This document shows, one piece after another, positions 34,336 through 41,949 of a DNA stretch of 64,000 bases. Within the stretch, counting starts at the first letter, position 1; the number at the start of each line of letters is the position of its first letter. The position numbers and the translations under genes were made by a program. The DNA is from Streptomyces sp. G-G2 (GTDB lineage Bacteria; Actinomycetota; Actinomycetes; Streptomycetales; Streptomycetaceae). The notes under the pieces are model-generated. The model searched no databases. It saw only the letters and a list, made by a program, of their open reading frames with translations, and was not told the origin of the DNA. The stretch covers positions 1 to 64,000 of the forward strand of contig NZ_JASISO010000047.1 of the NCBI RefSeq assembly GCF_030063135.1, in the 5' to 3' direction.

Positions 34336-35358
34336 CTATCGGGCGTTGTAGAAGTCGCGTTCGGCGGGCTTGGTCAGCGGGGAGTCGGCAACCGCGCGGA
34401 AGATCTGGCCGTGGCGGACCTCGGCGTTCGCGGACGCGGTGCGGCAGGCTTCCTCGCCGCCCTGGATCTGGTCGTGGAGCTTCTTGGCCGCGGCGGCCTG
34501 GAGGGAGAGCTGCTCCTGGAGGAACACGCACTTGTCGATGAGGTTCGCGCCGACGCCCTTCTCCGTGATCTCGGCGATCAGCACGTCACAGTCCGAGGCC
34601 AGCTCCGTGGACTCGTCCACGAGCCCCAGGCAGGTCTCCGAGCTCGACTGGCACAGGGTCGCCGAACCTTCGGCGAGGTCGATGACCTGGGTGAGGGTCA
34701 TGACCTCACCGCCGCTGTAGGTACGGGACTTCCCGGCGGCGGTGGTGACGTGGACGCCCTTGTCGTCGACGGTCGCGGTGTGCGGAACGGGCGGGTTGGG
34801 CTGCATCGCGGGGTCCTTCCTGATGTGGTCGGGCAGCGTGACGGTGGGGGGCGGGGGAACCGTGCCGGGCGGCGGGATGGTCGAACCCGGCGGCGGAGCG
34901 GCGGGGGGCGCGGCCGGCGGCGGAGGAGTCGGCGCCGTGGGCGGCGCGGTCGGCTTCGGCGGCGGTGTGGGGGCCGTGGGCGGCTTCGGCGGCGGCGCCG
35001 ATGCCGTCGGGGGCGTGGTGGGCTTCGGCGGCATCGTGGTCCCCGAAACCGGCGCGGAAGCCCCAGCGGGAGATGTACCGGAAGACGAACCGGAAGGCTT
35101 GGCTCCCGTCTTCTTCAGGTAGGCGGAACGCCATCCGTCCCGCAGGCCACCAGCCCAGTGGGCACCCGCGAGAAGCCCGTAATGCGTTTTCGCCGCCGCA
35201 TTGTAGGAGGAATTCCGGAAGGTGTCCGGCGTCTTCTTCGGCGCCCATTTGTCTTTCGGTTTCGGCGGGGGTTTCTTGATTCCCGCCTGCTCGTATTTGT
35301 CGTGCGTGTTGTCGACGCCGACGAGGTAGGTGATGGCGAGAAGGATGAGAAGTTCCAC
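34336..35358 (-). CDS. Membrane-anchored proline-rich protein with shared C-terminal tail
   Basis: A 340-residue protein. An N-terminal hydrophobic helix (MELLILLAITYLVGVDN), a basic region, about 90 residues rich in Pro, Ala and Thr (about 90-190), then a helical domain of 140 residues with four cysteines. It ends in a 25-residue tail with the same pattern as the downstream 130-residue protein. The proline-rich stretch could span the cell wall, as in other envelope proteins. It probably works with the FtsK-like translocase; role otherwise unknown. Confidence 0.7.
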   Translation of the reverse strand: MELLILLAITYLVGVDNTHDKYEQAGIKKPPPKPKDKWAPKKTPDTFRNSSYNAAAKTHYGLLAGAHWAGGLRDGWRSAYLKKTGAKPSGSSSGTSPAGASAPVSGTTMPPKPTTPPTASAPPPKPPTAPTPPPKPTAPPTAPTPPPPAAPPAAPPPGSTIPPPGTVPPPPTVTLPDHIRKDPAMQPNPPVPHTATVDDKGVHVTTAAGKSRTYSGGEVMTLTQVIDLAEGSATLCQSSSETCLGLVDESTELASDCDVLIAEITEKGVGANLIDKCVFLQEQLSLQAAAAKKLHDQIQGGEEACRTASANAEVRHGQIFRAVADSPLTKPAERDFYNAR

Positions 35359-35392
35359 GAGCCTCCTTCCGTGACGCTGTGTAGTTGCGGAG

Positions 35393-35492
35393 GGTTACTG
35401 GTTACCGGTTACAGGCCCTGTGGACGCCGGTTCGGGCCGTCCACAGCGCGGTTCGGGGGACTTCTGGGGCCTGTAACCGGTAACCGGTAACC
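35393..35492. repeat. 26-bp inverted repeat built from GGTTACN units
   Basis: Left arm 35393-35418 reads GGTTACT, GGTTACC, GGTTACA, then GGCCC. The right arm at 35467-35492 is its complement with one mismatch. A smaller dyad (TGTGGACG with CGTCCACA) lies in the 48-nt loop. It fills the gap between two transfer genes. Confidence 0.85.
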
Positions 35493-35505
35493 GCGTCGAG
35501 GTTGC

Positions 35506-35721
35506 CTAGCGTGACGTGCCGACGTTGGCGACCGTGGTGTTCGCCGTGTTGAAGACCGACTCGAGAGTTCCTCGGATCTCCTCACTGAACGGCGTGTACG
35601 GCAGGAAGATCCCGGAGACGATCAGCATCAGGCAGACCGCCATCTGCTTTCCTTTTGTCTTCTTGAAGGTGAAGAACAGCGCCCAGCAGAACAGGGCCAG
35701 GGCAAAGAACTGGAGCGTCAT
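35506..35721 (-). CDS. Small membrane protein
   Basis: A 71-residue protein with two membrane segments (about residues 3-18 and 27-45) separated by a basic KKTKGK loop, then a short Thr-Asn-rich tail. It starts one base after the stop of the upstream gene. Small basic membrane proteins of this kind resemble the Spd (spread) proteins of Streptomyces plasmids, but no sequence family is recognised. Confidence 0.7.
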   Translation of the reverse strand: MTLQFFALALFCWALFFTFKKTKGKQMAVCLMLIVSGIFLPYTPFSEEIRGTLESVFNTANTTVANVGTSR

Positions 35722-35722
35722 T

Positions 35723-36355
35723 TCATGCACCCTTCTCGAAGGTGAATCCCTTGTTGTTCGCAGAGACGGCAGCACTGGAACCGGAGGTGGAAATGGAGGA
35801 GGTGGAAGGCGCGGAGAGCTTCTTGTAGGCGAAGAGGCCGGCGCCGCCGACCAGGGCCACCCACAGCCAGGGGCTGGAGGTGATGGCGTCGCCGGCCCCG
35901 GTGGTCTCCGGCGCCGCCTTGGGGGCCGTGCCGCCGAGGGTCGGGGCGGCGCAGCCGGGGACCCTGGCGACGTCGTACGAGGCAGCCTTGGCCACCGCTG
36001 CCGCCCGGATCTTCATGCACTCCAGGTAGACGGCCATCTCCCGCTCGTAGAGCGTCTTGGCCGCGGTTTCCTCGGTCTGGGCCCGCTGCTTGTCGGCCTC
36101 TGCCTCGACCAGGGCGTTCGCGGCGTTCTCCTGGGCCCGCGCACGGTCCTGGGCAGCCTGCTCGCCCTGCATGTTGGTGACGGCAACGACCGTGCCGCAC
36201 ACCGCGAGGACAGCGATCGTGCCGCACACGGCGAGTGCGGCTGTGTTGCGGCGGACCCCGCCGAGCTTGACGGAGAACTTGGACGACGTGCTGGGCTTCT
36301 CCGGGGTTTCAGGGTTCATACGGTTGAACTCCTCGTCCCAGTCGATTCCGGACAT
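35723..36355 (-). CDS. Membrane protein with central coiled coil
   Basis: A 210-residue protein: cytoplasmic start of 35 residues, a membrane segment (about 40-62), an acidic coiled coil of 50 residues, a Cys-containing loop, a second membrane segment (about 160-178) and a Ser-rich tail. The coiled coil would lie outside the cell if both helices span the membrane. It may be a structural part of the mating channel; that is inference from topology and position. Confidence 0.7.
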   Translation of the reverse strand: MSGIDWDEEFNRMNPETPEKPSTSSKFSVKLGGVRRNTAALAVCGTIAVLAVCGTVVAVTNMQGEQAAQDRARAQENAANALVEAEADKQRAQTEETAAKTLYEREMAVYLECMKIRAAAVAKAASYDVARVPGCAAPTLGGTAPKAAPETTGAGDAITSSPWLWVALVGGAGLFAYKKLSAPSTSSISTSGSSAAVSANNKGFTFEKGA

Positions 36356-36515
36356 TGCGGTTCCTCCTTCCAGTGCTGTGGATGTGGCCGTTGGCCGTTC
36401 AAGCCCGCCCCCGGCAGGTGCCGGGGACGAGGTTCAGCGGTCGATGCCGGGGCACGGGTTGTCGTTGGTGCGCGTTGGGACGGGATGCCGACGCGGCCTG
36501 AGTGGCTGCGTCGTC

Positions 36516-38534
36516 TCACGAGACGTTCTTGAACCGGGACCGTGCGATCTCAAGGCGGCGGCCGGCGGTGGCCCGTGAGACGCCGAGGATGTCCTTGGCC
36601 TCATCGACTGAGACGCTGTCGATGCCCTGCCGCCGGTACATCAGGCTCAGGAGCGAGGTGACCTGTCCCTCGATCTCAGCGTCCCGGGCCAGAGCGGGGC
36701 GGCTCGTCTCAACGGAGCGCAGCGGCAGCGCGACCGCACCCCCGGTGCCGGTGTTCGTCTCACGGTCTGACCTGCGGGTCTCACTCGTGTGAGACGTCGT
36801 CTCAGTCGTGCTCACCAGGCCGCTGGTCTCACCGGATGCCGTCTCAAGGGCCCACCGCGTCTCACCCTCGCCCGTCTCAGGCAGAGGCGCCGGAGCCGTA
36901 CGCGGGTGCGGGACCGTCTCACCGGGGGTGGTGAGATCGGCGGACCGGGCGGTGTCGGTCTCACCGGGAGTTTCGGTGCGGTCCGTCTCAACCGGCCGCA
37001 AGGACTTCGCCGTGCCGGTCTCACCGGGCTCCGTCTCACCCTCCTTGGTGATCTGGTGGATGCGCCACATCACCCACGGCGCGATGGCGGCGACCGCGAC
37101 GATCAGCCACCACAGCGGCTTCGCCGTCTCACCGACGGGCGTCTCAACGCCGACGAGCCCGGCGGCCGCGAGGTGGTAGGCGGCGTTCGCGGCGACCATG
37201 AGGATCAGGGCGGCGGCGACATCGCGGTGCCGGCGGAACGCCTGCACCACGTACACGTCGATCGCCAGCGGCAGCGCCCACGCGACCTCGGCCGGCCAGC
37301 CGGTCAGCTTCGCCAGGGCGAACTCGCCAGACGCGGTGAGGACGATCGTCGCGCCGAGAGCCACCCGCGGGCCCCAAGTGTTGACGAAGTTCTTCCGCTT
37401 CTCCTGGCGCGCGATGAGCGCTTCGGCCTTCGCGACCTCCTCGCGAGTGGCCACCAGCTCCTGCCACACCTCCTGCTGCTCGGCCCGCGCATGGGAGCGG
37501 ACGGCAGCCGCCTGCGACTCGGCCTCGGCGACCAGGCGGGCGGCCTCCTTCTCGGCCGACACGATCCGCTCGGCGGCCGCGGCCTCCGCGCCAGTGATGA
37601 CTCCAGCAGCCTTCGCCTCGGCCAGCGAGCGGACCTTCAAGACCTCGTCCTCGGCCTGCTCCTGCGCCGCCTGGAGCGTCTGCTGCGCCTCCGTGCGGCG
37701 GTCGTCGGCGTCTTCCTCGGCCTCCCTCAGGACCTCGCGGGCCTGGCCGCGGGCCACGTCCAGGACCCGCGCCGCGTCCTCTTCGGCGGCGGCCACTCCG
37801 TCGCGAGCCTGCGTGCGCAACTGCTCGGAGTCCTTCTCCGCCTGCTCGCGCATCTGGGCCGCGGCCTCGCGCCGGGCGTCCGCGTCGGCCTCGGCGGCCG
37901 CGATGAGGTCCGCGGCCCGCTGCTTGGCCTCGGTCACCAGGTGCGCGGCGTGCGCGGCGGTGGCGTCGGATTCGGTCTGGGCGCGGGTCTTGTCCTCCTC
38001 GGCTTCGGCCCGGATCTGCTCGGCGCGGGTGCGGCCCGCTTCCACGATCCGGCCGGCTTCGGCCTCGGCCTCCGTCTGGAGCTTCTCGGCGGCCTGGCGG
38101 CGGCGGGCCAGGGTCTGCTCGGCGGCGGCCAGGTCGCCGTCGGCGATCGTGCGGGCGCGCTGCACGGTCTCCTCGGCCGCCGTGATCTGCTCGTCGGTGA
38201 GCTTGCGCATCCGCTCCGCCTGCGCGGTCGCGGCCGCGAGGATCTCCTCCGCCTCGGTCTGCGCCCGGGAAGCTGCGGCGTCCGCGTCGACGACCTGCTG
38301 CCGGGCCTGGTCCACCAGCGCCTCGGCTTCGGTACGGGCGGCGGCGAGCAGCTGGTCGGCCTCGGCGCGGGCGGCAGTCACCAGCGCCTCGGTGTCCTCC
38401 GCCGGGACGGCGCTGGCGGTGGGCTCCTGTGCGGTGACCACGGCGGTGGCGGTCTCGACGGGCTGGTCGGTGGTGGTGATCTTCTTCGTCGTGGTCTTCG
38501 TGGCGGGCCGGCGGGCAGGGCGTCGGGTGGTCAC
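36516..38534 (-). CDS. DUF2637 (SpdB-like) membrane protein with long coiled coil
   Basis: A 672-residue protein. Residues 45-390 form one long charged coiled coil rich in Ala, Glu and Arg. It is followed by the DUF2637 membrane region of about four helices (SGEFALAKLTGW, AWALPLAIDVYVV, AALILMVAANAAYHL, WWLIVAVAAIAPWVMW). The C-terminus has a Thr/Glu/Gly-rich linker and a helix-turn-helix (VDEAKDILGVSRATAGRRLE) at the last 45 residues. DUF2637 proteins on Streptomyces plasmids are annotated as spread or transfer proteins. GTG 38534 follows AAGGAC. The huge coiled coil suggests a scaffold; the terminal HTH suggests DNA contact. Confidence 0.8.
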   Translation of the reverse strand: MTTRRPARRPATKTTTKKITTTDQPVETATAVVTAQEPTASAVPAEDTEALVTAARAEADQLLAAARTEAEALVDQARQQVVDADAAASRAQTEAEEILAAATAQAERMRKLTDEQITAAEETVQRARTIADGDLAAAEQTLARRRQAAEKLQTEAEAEAGRIVEAGRTRAEQIRAEAEEDKTRAQTESDATAAHAAHLVTEAKQRAADLIAAAEADADARREAAAQMREQAEKDSEQLRTQARDGVAAAEEDAARVLDVARGQAREVLREAEEDADDRRTEAQQTLQAAQEQAEDEVLKVRSLAEAKAAGVITGAEAAAAERIVSAEKEAARLVAEAESQAAAVRSHARAEQQEVWQELVATREEVAKAEALIARQEKRKNFVNTWGPRVALGATIVLTASGEFALAKLTGWPAEVAWALPLAIDVYVVQAFRRHRDVAAALILMVAANAAYHLAAAGLVGVETPVGETAKPLWWLIVAVAAIAPWVMWRIHQITKEGETEPGETGTAKSLRPVETDRTETPGETDTARSADLTTPGETVPHPRTAPAPLPETGEGETRWALETASGETSGLVSTTETTSHTSETRRSDRETNTGTGGAVALPLRSVETSRPALARDAEIEGQVTSLLSLMYRRQGIDSVSVDEAKDILGVSRATAGRRLEIARSRFKNVS

Positions 38535-38560
38535 AGCGGGAAGTCCTTTCTGGCGGTGCG

Positions 38561-38605
38561 CTTCCTCCGTCTGCCGACCGGGGGCCGGTCGGCAGACGGA
38601 GGAAG
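38561..38605 (-). terminator. 21-bp perfect hairpin between transfer genes
   Basis: Arms of 21 bases starting CTTCCTCCGTCTGCCGACCG with a 3-nt loop, just upstream of the DUF2637 gene. One of several such intercistronic hairpins in the cluster. Confidence 0.8.
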
Positions 38606-38624
38606 AGGCGGGACAGCGGCCGGG

Positions 38625-38990
38625 TCAGCCGCTGTAGGGCGGCAGTTCCGGGCGCCGGGAGACGGTGGCGGCCTGCTGGGTGAGCCAGGCGACGGCGGCC
38701 GGGGTCATGTCGGCGGCCGCCGCGGTGTTGAGCGGAGCGGTGTCGATGTCGCACATCGCGTCGATCGCCGGCAACGGCCGCATGTAGTCGGGGCTCGCGG
38801 CGTTGACCTGACGGCCCGACGGCAGCGGGGCCAGGTCGTAGGTGACGCCGCCCACGCAGATCCGCTCGACACGGCAGACGAAGGTGTGACCCTCCTGACC
38901 GGTCCAGAACATCTCCGGATTGCGGTACAGGACGTACTGACCCCGCTTGTAGGTGATCGCGGGGGTGGTGCTCTGGGCGGTGTCGCGCAC
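38625..38990 (-). CDS. Hypothetical protein
   Basis: A 121-residue protein with a beta-rich first half (YKRGQYVLYRNP, TFVCRVERICVGGVTYDL) and helical end. No family recognised. GTG start at 38990. It may share a transcript with the DUF2637 gene despite the strong hairpin between them. Confidence 0.6.
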   Translation of the reverse strand: MRDTAQSTTPAITYKRGQYVLYRNPEMFWTGQEGHTFVCRVERICVGGVTYDLAPLPSGRQVNAASPDYMRPLPAIDAMCDIDTAPLNTAAAADMTPAAVAWLTQQAATVSRRPELPPYSG

Positions 38991-39092
38991 GGCAACTCCT
39001 CGGTCGCGTGGTCCGGGCTGTCCGGCTCCCAGTCACCGCCCGACACCGGCCACCGGGGTGCGGCGGCCGGTGTCGGGCGGATCAGGCAGCCG

Positions 39093-39371
39093 TCAGGCCG
39101 CCACCCGCTTCTCCGCCTGGAGGCGGTTACGGGCGGCGCGGCGCTTCATCGCGCGCCGCTCGTCCTCGGACAGTCCGCCCCAGACGCCGTCGGTCTGGTT
39201 GGCGTCCAGCGCCCACTGGAGGCACTGATCCATGACGGGGCAGCGGCGGCGGCAGACGGCCTTGGCCTCCTCGATCTGCAGGAGCGCGGGGCCGGTGTTG
39301 CCGATCGGGAAGAAGAGTTCAGGGTCGGTCTCTCGACAGGCCGCGTGGTGTCGCCAGTCCACGGCGCTCAC
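39093..39371 (-). CDS. WhiB-like (Wbl) regulator, WhiB1/WblE type
   Basis: A 92-residue Wbl protein very close to the housekeeping WblE/WhiB1 group: DWRHHAACRETDPELFFPIG, then IEEAKAVC and GVWGGLSEDERRAMKRRAAR. Cysteines 12, 40, 44 and 50 would hold the [4Fe-4S] cluster. The middle pair is spaced C-x3-C (CRRRC), whereas the family norm is C-x2-C; the extra Arg codon lies in a CGC run. The GTG start overlaps the stop of a 28-residue leader gene (GTGA). It probably interacts with the host sigma factor and controls the cluster. Confidence 0.85.
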   Translation of the reverse strand: MSAVDWRHHAACRETDPELFFPIGNTGPALLQIEEAKAVCRRRCPVMDQCLQWALDANQTDGVWGGLSEDERRAMKRRAARNRLQAEKRVAA

Positions 39372-39454
39372 TTCCCGGAGCGGACGCGGCGCAAGGCCTC
39401 GTCCATGTCGGTGTCAGAGTCGCCGTTGGTGCGTGCGATGCTGTTGTCGTACAT
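39368..39454 (-). CDS. 28-residue leader peptide coupled to the Wbl gene
   Basis: ATG 39454 has CTGGAGG seven bases upstream. The frame (MYDNSIARTNGDSDTDMDEA, then 8 residues) ends on GTGA, whose GTG is the Wbl start. The arrangement points to translational coupling. It could be a regulatory leader or a small acidic protein. Confidence 0.5.
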   Translation of the reverse strand: MYDNSIARTNGDSDTDMDEALRRVRSGK

Positions 39455-39477
39455 CCGGGCCTCCAGATAGGTCCGTC

Positions 39478-39510
39478 AGACAGCCCCAGGGATGGCCCCC
39501 TGGGGCTGTC
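39478..39510 (-). terminator. Hairpin after the 250-residue protein gene
   Basis: Arms GACAGCCCCAGGG and its complement around a short loop, between the gene ending at 39588 and the Wbl leader. It probably separates two transcripts or attenuates read-through. Confidence 0.7.
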
Positions 39511-39587
39511 GTCGTTTCGGCTGTCGTACGAGCAGCCACGGCCGCCCCCACCGGTTGAGCTGGTGGGGACCGCCGTGGCCCCTCGTC

Positions 39588-40340
39588 TCAGTGGCCGGCG
39601 ATCGAGCCGGACAGCCGCCCGACCTTGGCGACGTGGGCATCCTGCTCCTCGACCAGGCGCCGGACCCGCTCTTCCAGCGGCGGGTGGGTGTCCCAGGCGC
39701 TGTAGTGGCTCCGGTCGTAGCGGTCGAAGTCGGCGACGGGCCAGTCCGTGGCCTCCGGGAAGCCGGCGGCCGCCAGCGCGGCGTCGTGGCCCAAGTCGGC
39801 GTAGAGGTGCTTGCTGTGGACTCGGGCGATCTCCTGGCCCCGCTCGTCGAACGCGGCGGCCGCGGCCTTGGTGCGGTCCTGAGCGTCGATCAGACGCGAG
39901 AGTGCCGACGGCCACTCGGACGCGGCGTCGGGGGTTCGGAGGTAGTCGTACGCCGTGTCCAGGGCCTTGGCCTCGTGCTGGTAGGTCTTCCAGCGGGCGC
40001 CGGCGTCCTTGACCGTCGTCTTCAGGTCCGCGACGTAGGCCGCGTCCTTCCACTCCCGCCGGGCGTCCTCGTACAGGTTGTCCAGGACGACCCGGGCCTT
40101 CTCCCGGAGGAGGTGCTCCGCCTCGTCGTCCGACTCCAGCACCCAGGTGAGCTTCGGATCCTCGAGGGTGGAGGGCGCCCACGGCTCCCCCTCGCGGCCG
40201 GTGAACGGCTCGAACTCGAAGCGGAGGCTGTATCCCTGGGCGTCGATCTTCTTCAGGTACTTCGGGAGGTACGGCTGGAGGCGGGCGAGGATCTCCGTCA
40301 GCTCCTCCGGGGTGATCTGGAAGCTGTATCCGAGCGGCAT
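39588..40340 (-). CDS. Hypothetical helical protein
   Basis: A 250-residue soluble, mostly helical protein. It starts MPLGYSFQITPEELTEILARL, with a central helical part (EWKDAAYVADLKTTVKDAGARW) and an acidic end. No family recognised. AAGGAG seven bases before ATG 40340 fixes the start. It is the first gene after the 680-base untranslated stretch that carries the rrn-type antitermination-like motif. Confidence 0.65.
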   Translation of the reverse strand: MPLGYSFQITPEELTEILARLQPYLPKYLKKIDAQGYSLRFEFEPFTGREGEPWAPSTLEDPKLTWVLESDDEAEHLLREKARVVLDNLYEDARREWKDAAYVADLKTTVKDAGARWKTYQHEAKALDTAYDYLRTPDAASEWPSALSRLIDAQDRTKAAAAAFDERGQEIARVHSKHLYADLGHDAALAAAGFPEATDWPVADFDRYDRSHYSAWDTHPPLEERVRRLVEEQDAHVAKVGRLSGSIAGH

Positions 40341-41019
40341 GTCGATCTCCTTCGTGGAGGCTGCTTGGTCGGGCACGAACGAGCTGCTGTGGTGCGGCTG
40401 CTCCTCCGCGCTCTCCACCGCCCACCGAACCGACCCGAAGGCCGGGCGGCGGGCGACTGGGCAGCGCGGGGCTGCAAAAACAGGGGGCGCGGTAGCGCGC
40501 CTGTCGCCTTCTGCAGGCGGTGCCGGGTCGGGTCCCGGTGCGTCATGTCGAGCTGTGACGCGCGCCGCGGTTGGTACGGCGCATCAGCTGCGGCTTCACT
40601 CCACCGGACTGGTGGAGGTGACGGGCAAGGTCAGGCCGCGGGACAAGGCTTCACCCGGCTTGTCTCGGGGGCGATCTGTCTCATCTCGCCTCATGCTGGG
40701 GGCCACGCTGGTCGATCCGCTTGCCGTCCAGCCGGTAGTTCACCGTGCTGGTCAGGTCCCGGTCCTTCCCCACGTCCCCGGTCGCCCGGAAACGGCTTTG
40801 CCTCGCTTAGGGGGAGAGCAGGCGTGCCTCTCGCGCCAGCCCCGCATGATCACTGTTCAGTTCTTAAGGAACGGCCGCTTCCTTTCCACACCCCCGAGGT
40901 CGGGGGAGGGTCCGGGCGGATGGTGTCGGGGCCGCTTTCGGCTCCCACATCCGGCGCCGCCAGGGGCGGTTCCGGGTGAAGGAGCCGGGTCCGAAGACCC
41001 GGCGTGGTGCGGGGGAGGG
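40341..41019 (-). promoter_or_regulatory. Long untranslated region with rrn-leader-like motif
   Basis: About 680 bases without a gene. On the minus strand the stretch at 40853-40871 reads TTCCTTAAGAACTGAACAG, close to the TTGAGAACTCAACAG-type sequence in actinomycete rRNA leaders and spacers that serves in NusA-dependent antitermination. An imperfect hairpin lies near 40638-40668. A promoter here could drive the roughly 20 kb of minus-strand genes downstream. Confidence 0.45.
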
Positions 41020-41400
41020 TCAGGCCGCGAGCGGCAGGGGCGCCGCGGCGGCTGGCTTCGTGATGCGCAGCTGCGCGGCGTAGGGGAGGAGGACGTCGAC
41101 CAGGCGCTCACGGACCTGCGCGGCGATGGTCGGGTCGTCGGCGGCGATGTCGCGAGCGGCCAGCATCCGGTTCTCCCGGGTCTCGATCGCGGTGATCGCG
41201 GCCGCCAGGTCCAGGCCCTCCAGCCGCTCGTGGGGGAGGGGGCCGGCCTCGTACATCGCCAGCGGCGTGCCGAACGCGATGTCCAGGTCGATGTCACCGA
41301 AATCCGGCAGCTCCACATCGATCGCGGCCAGCAGCTCCTGGGTCTCCGTGTCGAAGTGCTCGGTGGCGAGGCTGGCAGCGGGGCGGCGGATGACGTTCAT
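41020..41400 (-). CDS. Hypothetical protein
   Basis: A 126-residue acidic protein (LLAAIDVELPDFGDIDLDIAF), mostly helical, without a recognised family. GAAGGGAG precedes ATG 41400. It is divergent from the regulator operon at 41.6 kb, and the AT-richer gap between them (41480-41600) should hold both promoters. Confidence 0.65.
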   Translation of the reverse strand: MNVIRRPAASLATEHFDTETQELLAAIDVELPDFGDIDLDIAFGTPLAMYEAGPLPHERLEGLDLAAAITAIETRENRMLAARDIAADDPTIAAQVRERLVDVLLPYAAQLRITKPAAAAPLPLAA

Positions 41401-41619
41401 GAGGTGGTGCTCCCTTCGGTAGCCCGCACAGAAGCGGGTCATCAGGTGCGTTCGAGCAGGCCAAAGAAGCGCCTTCTGGCGGTGCATCCCTTGCGGGGTG
41501 GAACACCTTGGACAGTAGTAGCACTGCGAGTGCGAGTCAACACTGTGACTGCTATCTAGCACTCTGACTTTAGGTGTGAGAATGTGTGCATGACTACGCG
41601 ACGTGGAGAGGAAGACTTC
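41401..41619. promoter_or_regulatory. Divergent promoter region
   Basis: The 41510-41590 part is markedly AT-richer than its surroundings and contains the repeated CACT/GTCAACACTGTGACTG-like segments. No exact -35/-10 pair can be assigned with confidence. Confidence 0.4.
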
Positions 41620-41949
41620 GTGACCAGCGGATACGCACTGGTGGTGCGCTTCACCCTGCGAGACACCTCGGCAGCCCTGCAGTTCGATGGCTTGGTTGCC
41701 CAGACCATCGAGGGGATTCGCACCGAGGACGGCACGCTCGTCTACGCCGTGCACACGCCGGTGGACGAGCCTCTGGTGCGGGTCTTCTACGAGCTGTACG
41801 CCGACCGCGACGCGTTCCAGGCCCACGAGGACCAGGCCCACACCCAGCGCTTCCTCGCGGCCCGGGAGGAACTCCTGAGCAACGTCGAAGTGACGTTCCT
41901 CAATGAGCTGGAGGGACTGAGTAAGCGCCCTGGGACGGAGCAGTCGTGA
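41620..41949 (+). CDS. Antibiotic biosynthesis monooxygenase (ABM)-like protein
   Basis: A 109-residue alpha-beta barrel half. SGYALVVRFTLRD and TLVYAVHTP, then VRVFYELYADRDAFQAHEDQAH, match the ABM fold (quinol monooxygenase-like), which acts as a dimer on quinones or works as a small regulator. GTG 41620 has GAGAGGAAG six bases upstream; ATG 41590 in the same frame is the alternative. The stop overlaps the next gene (GTGA). Confidence 0.75.
   Translation: MTSGYALVVRFTLRDTSAALQFDGLVAQTIEGIRTEDGTLVYAVHTPVDEPLVRVFYELYADRDAFQAHEDQAHTQRFLAAREELLSNVEVTFLNELEGLSKRPGTEQS

Noticed and set aside
36789..39470. Plus-strand frame of 893 codons
   Set aside because: It is opposite the DUF2637, Wbl and neighbouring genes, is Gly/Arg/Leu-rich without domains, and crosses several real genes.
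40341..41019. rRNA or tRNA gene remnant near the rrn-like motif
   Set aside because: Only the short leader-like motif matches; no rRNA or cloverleaf structure is present.
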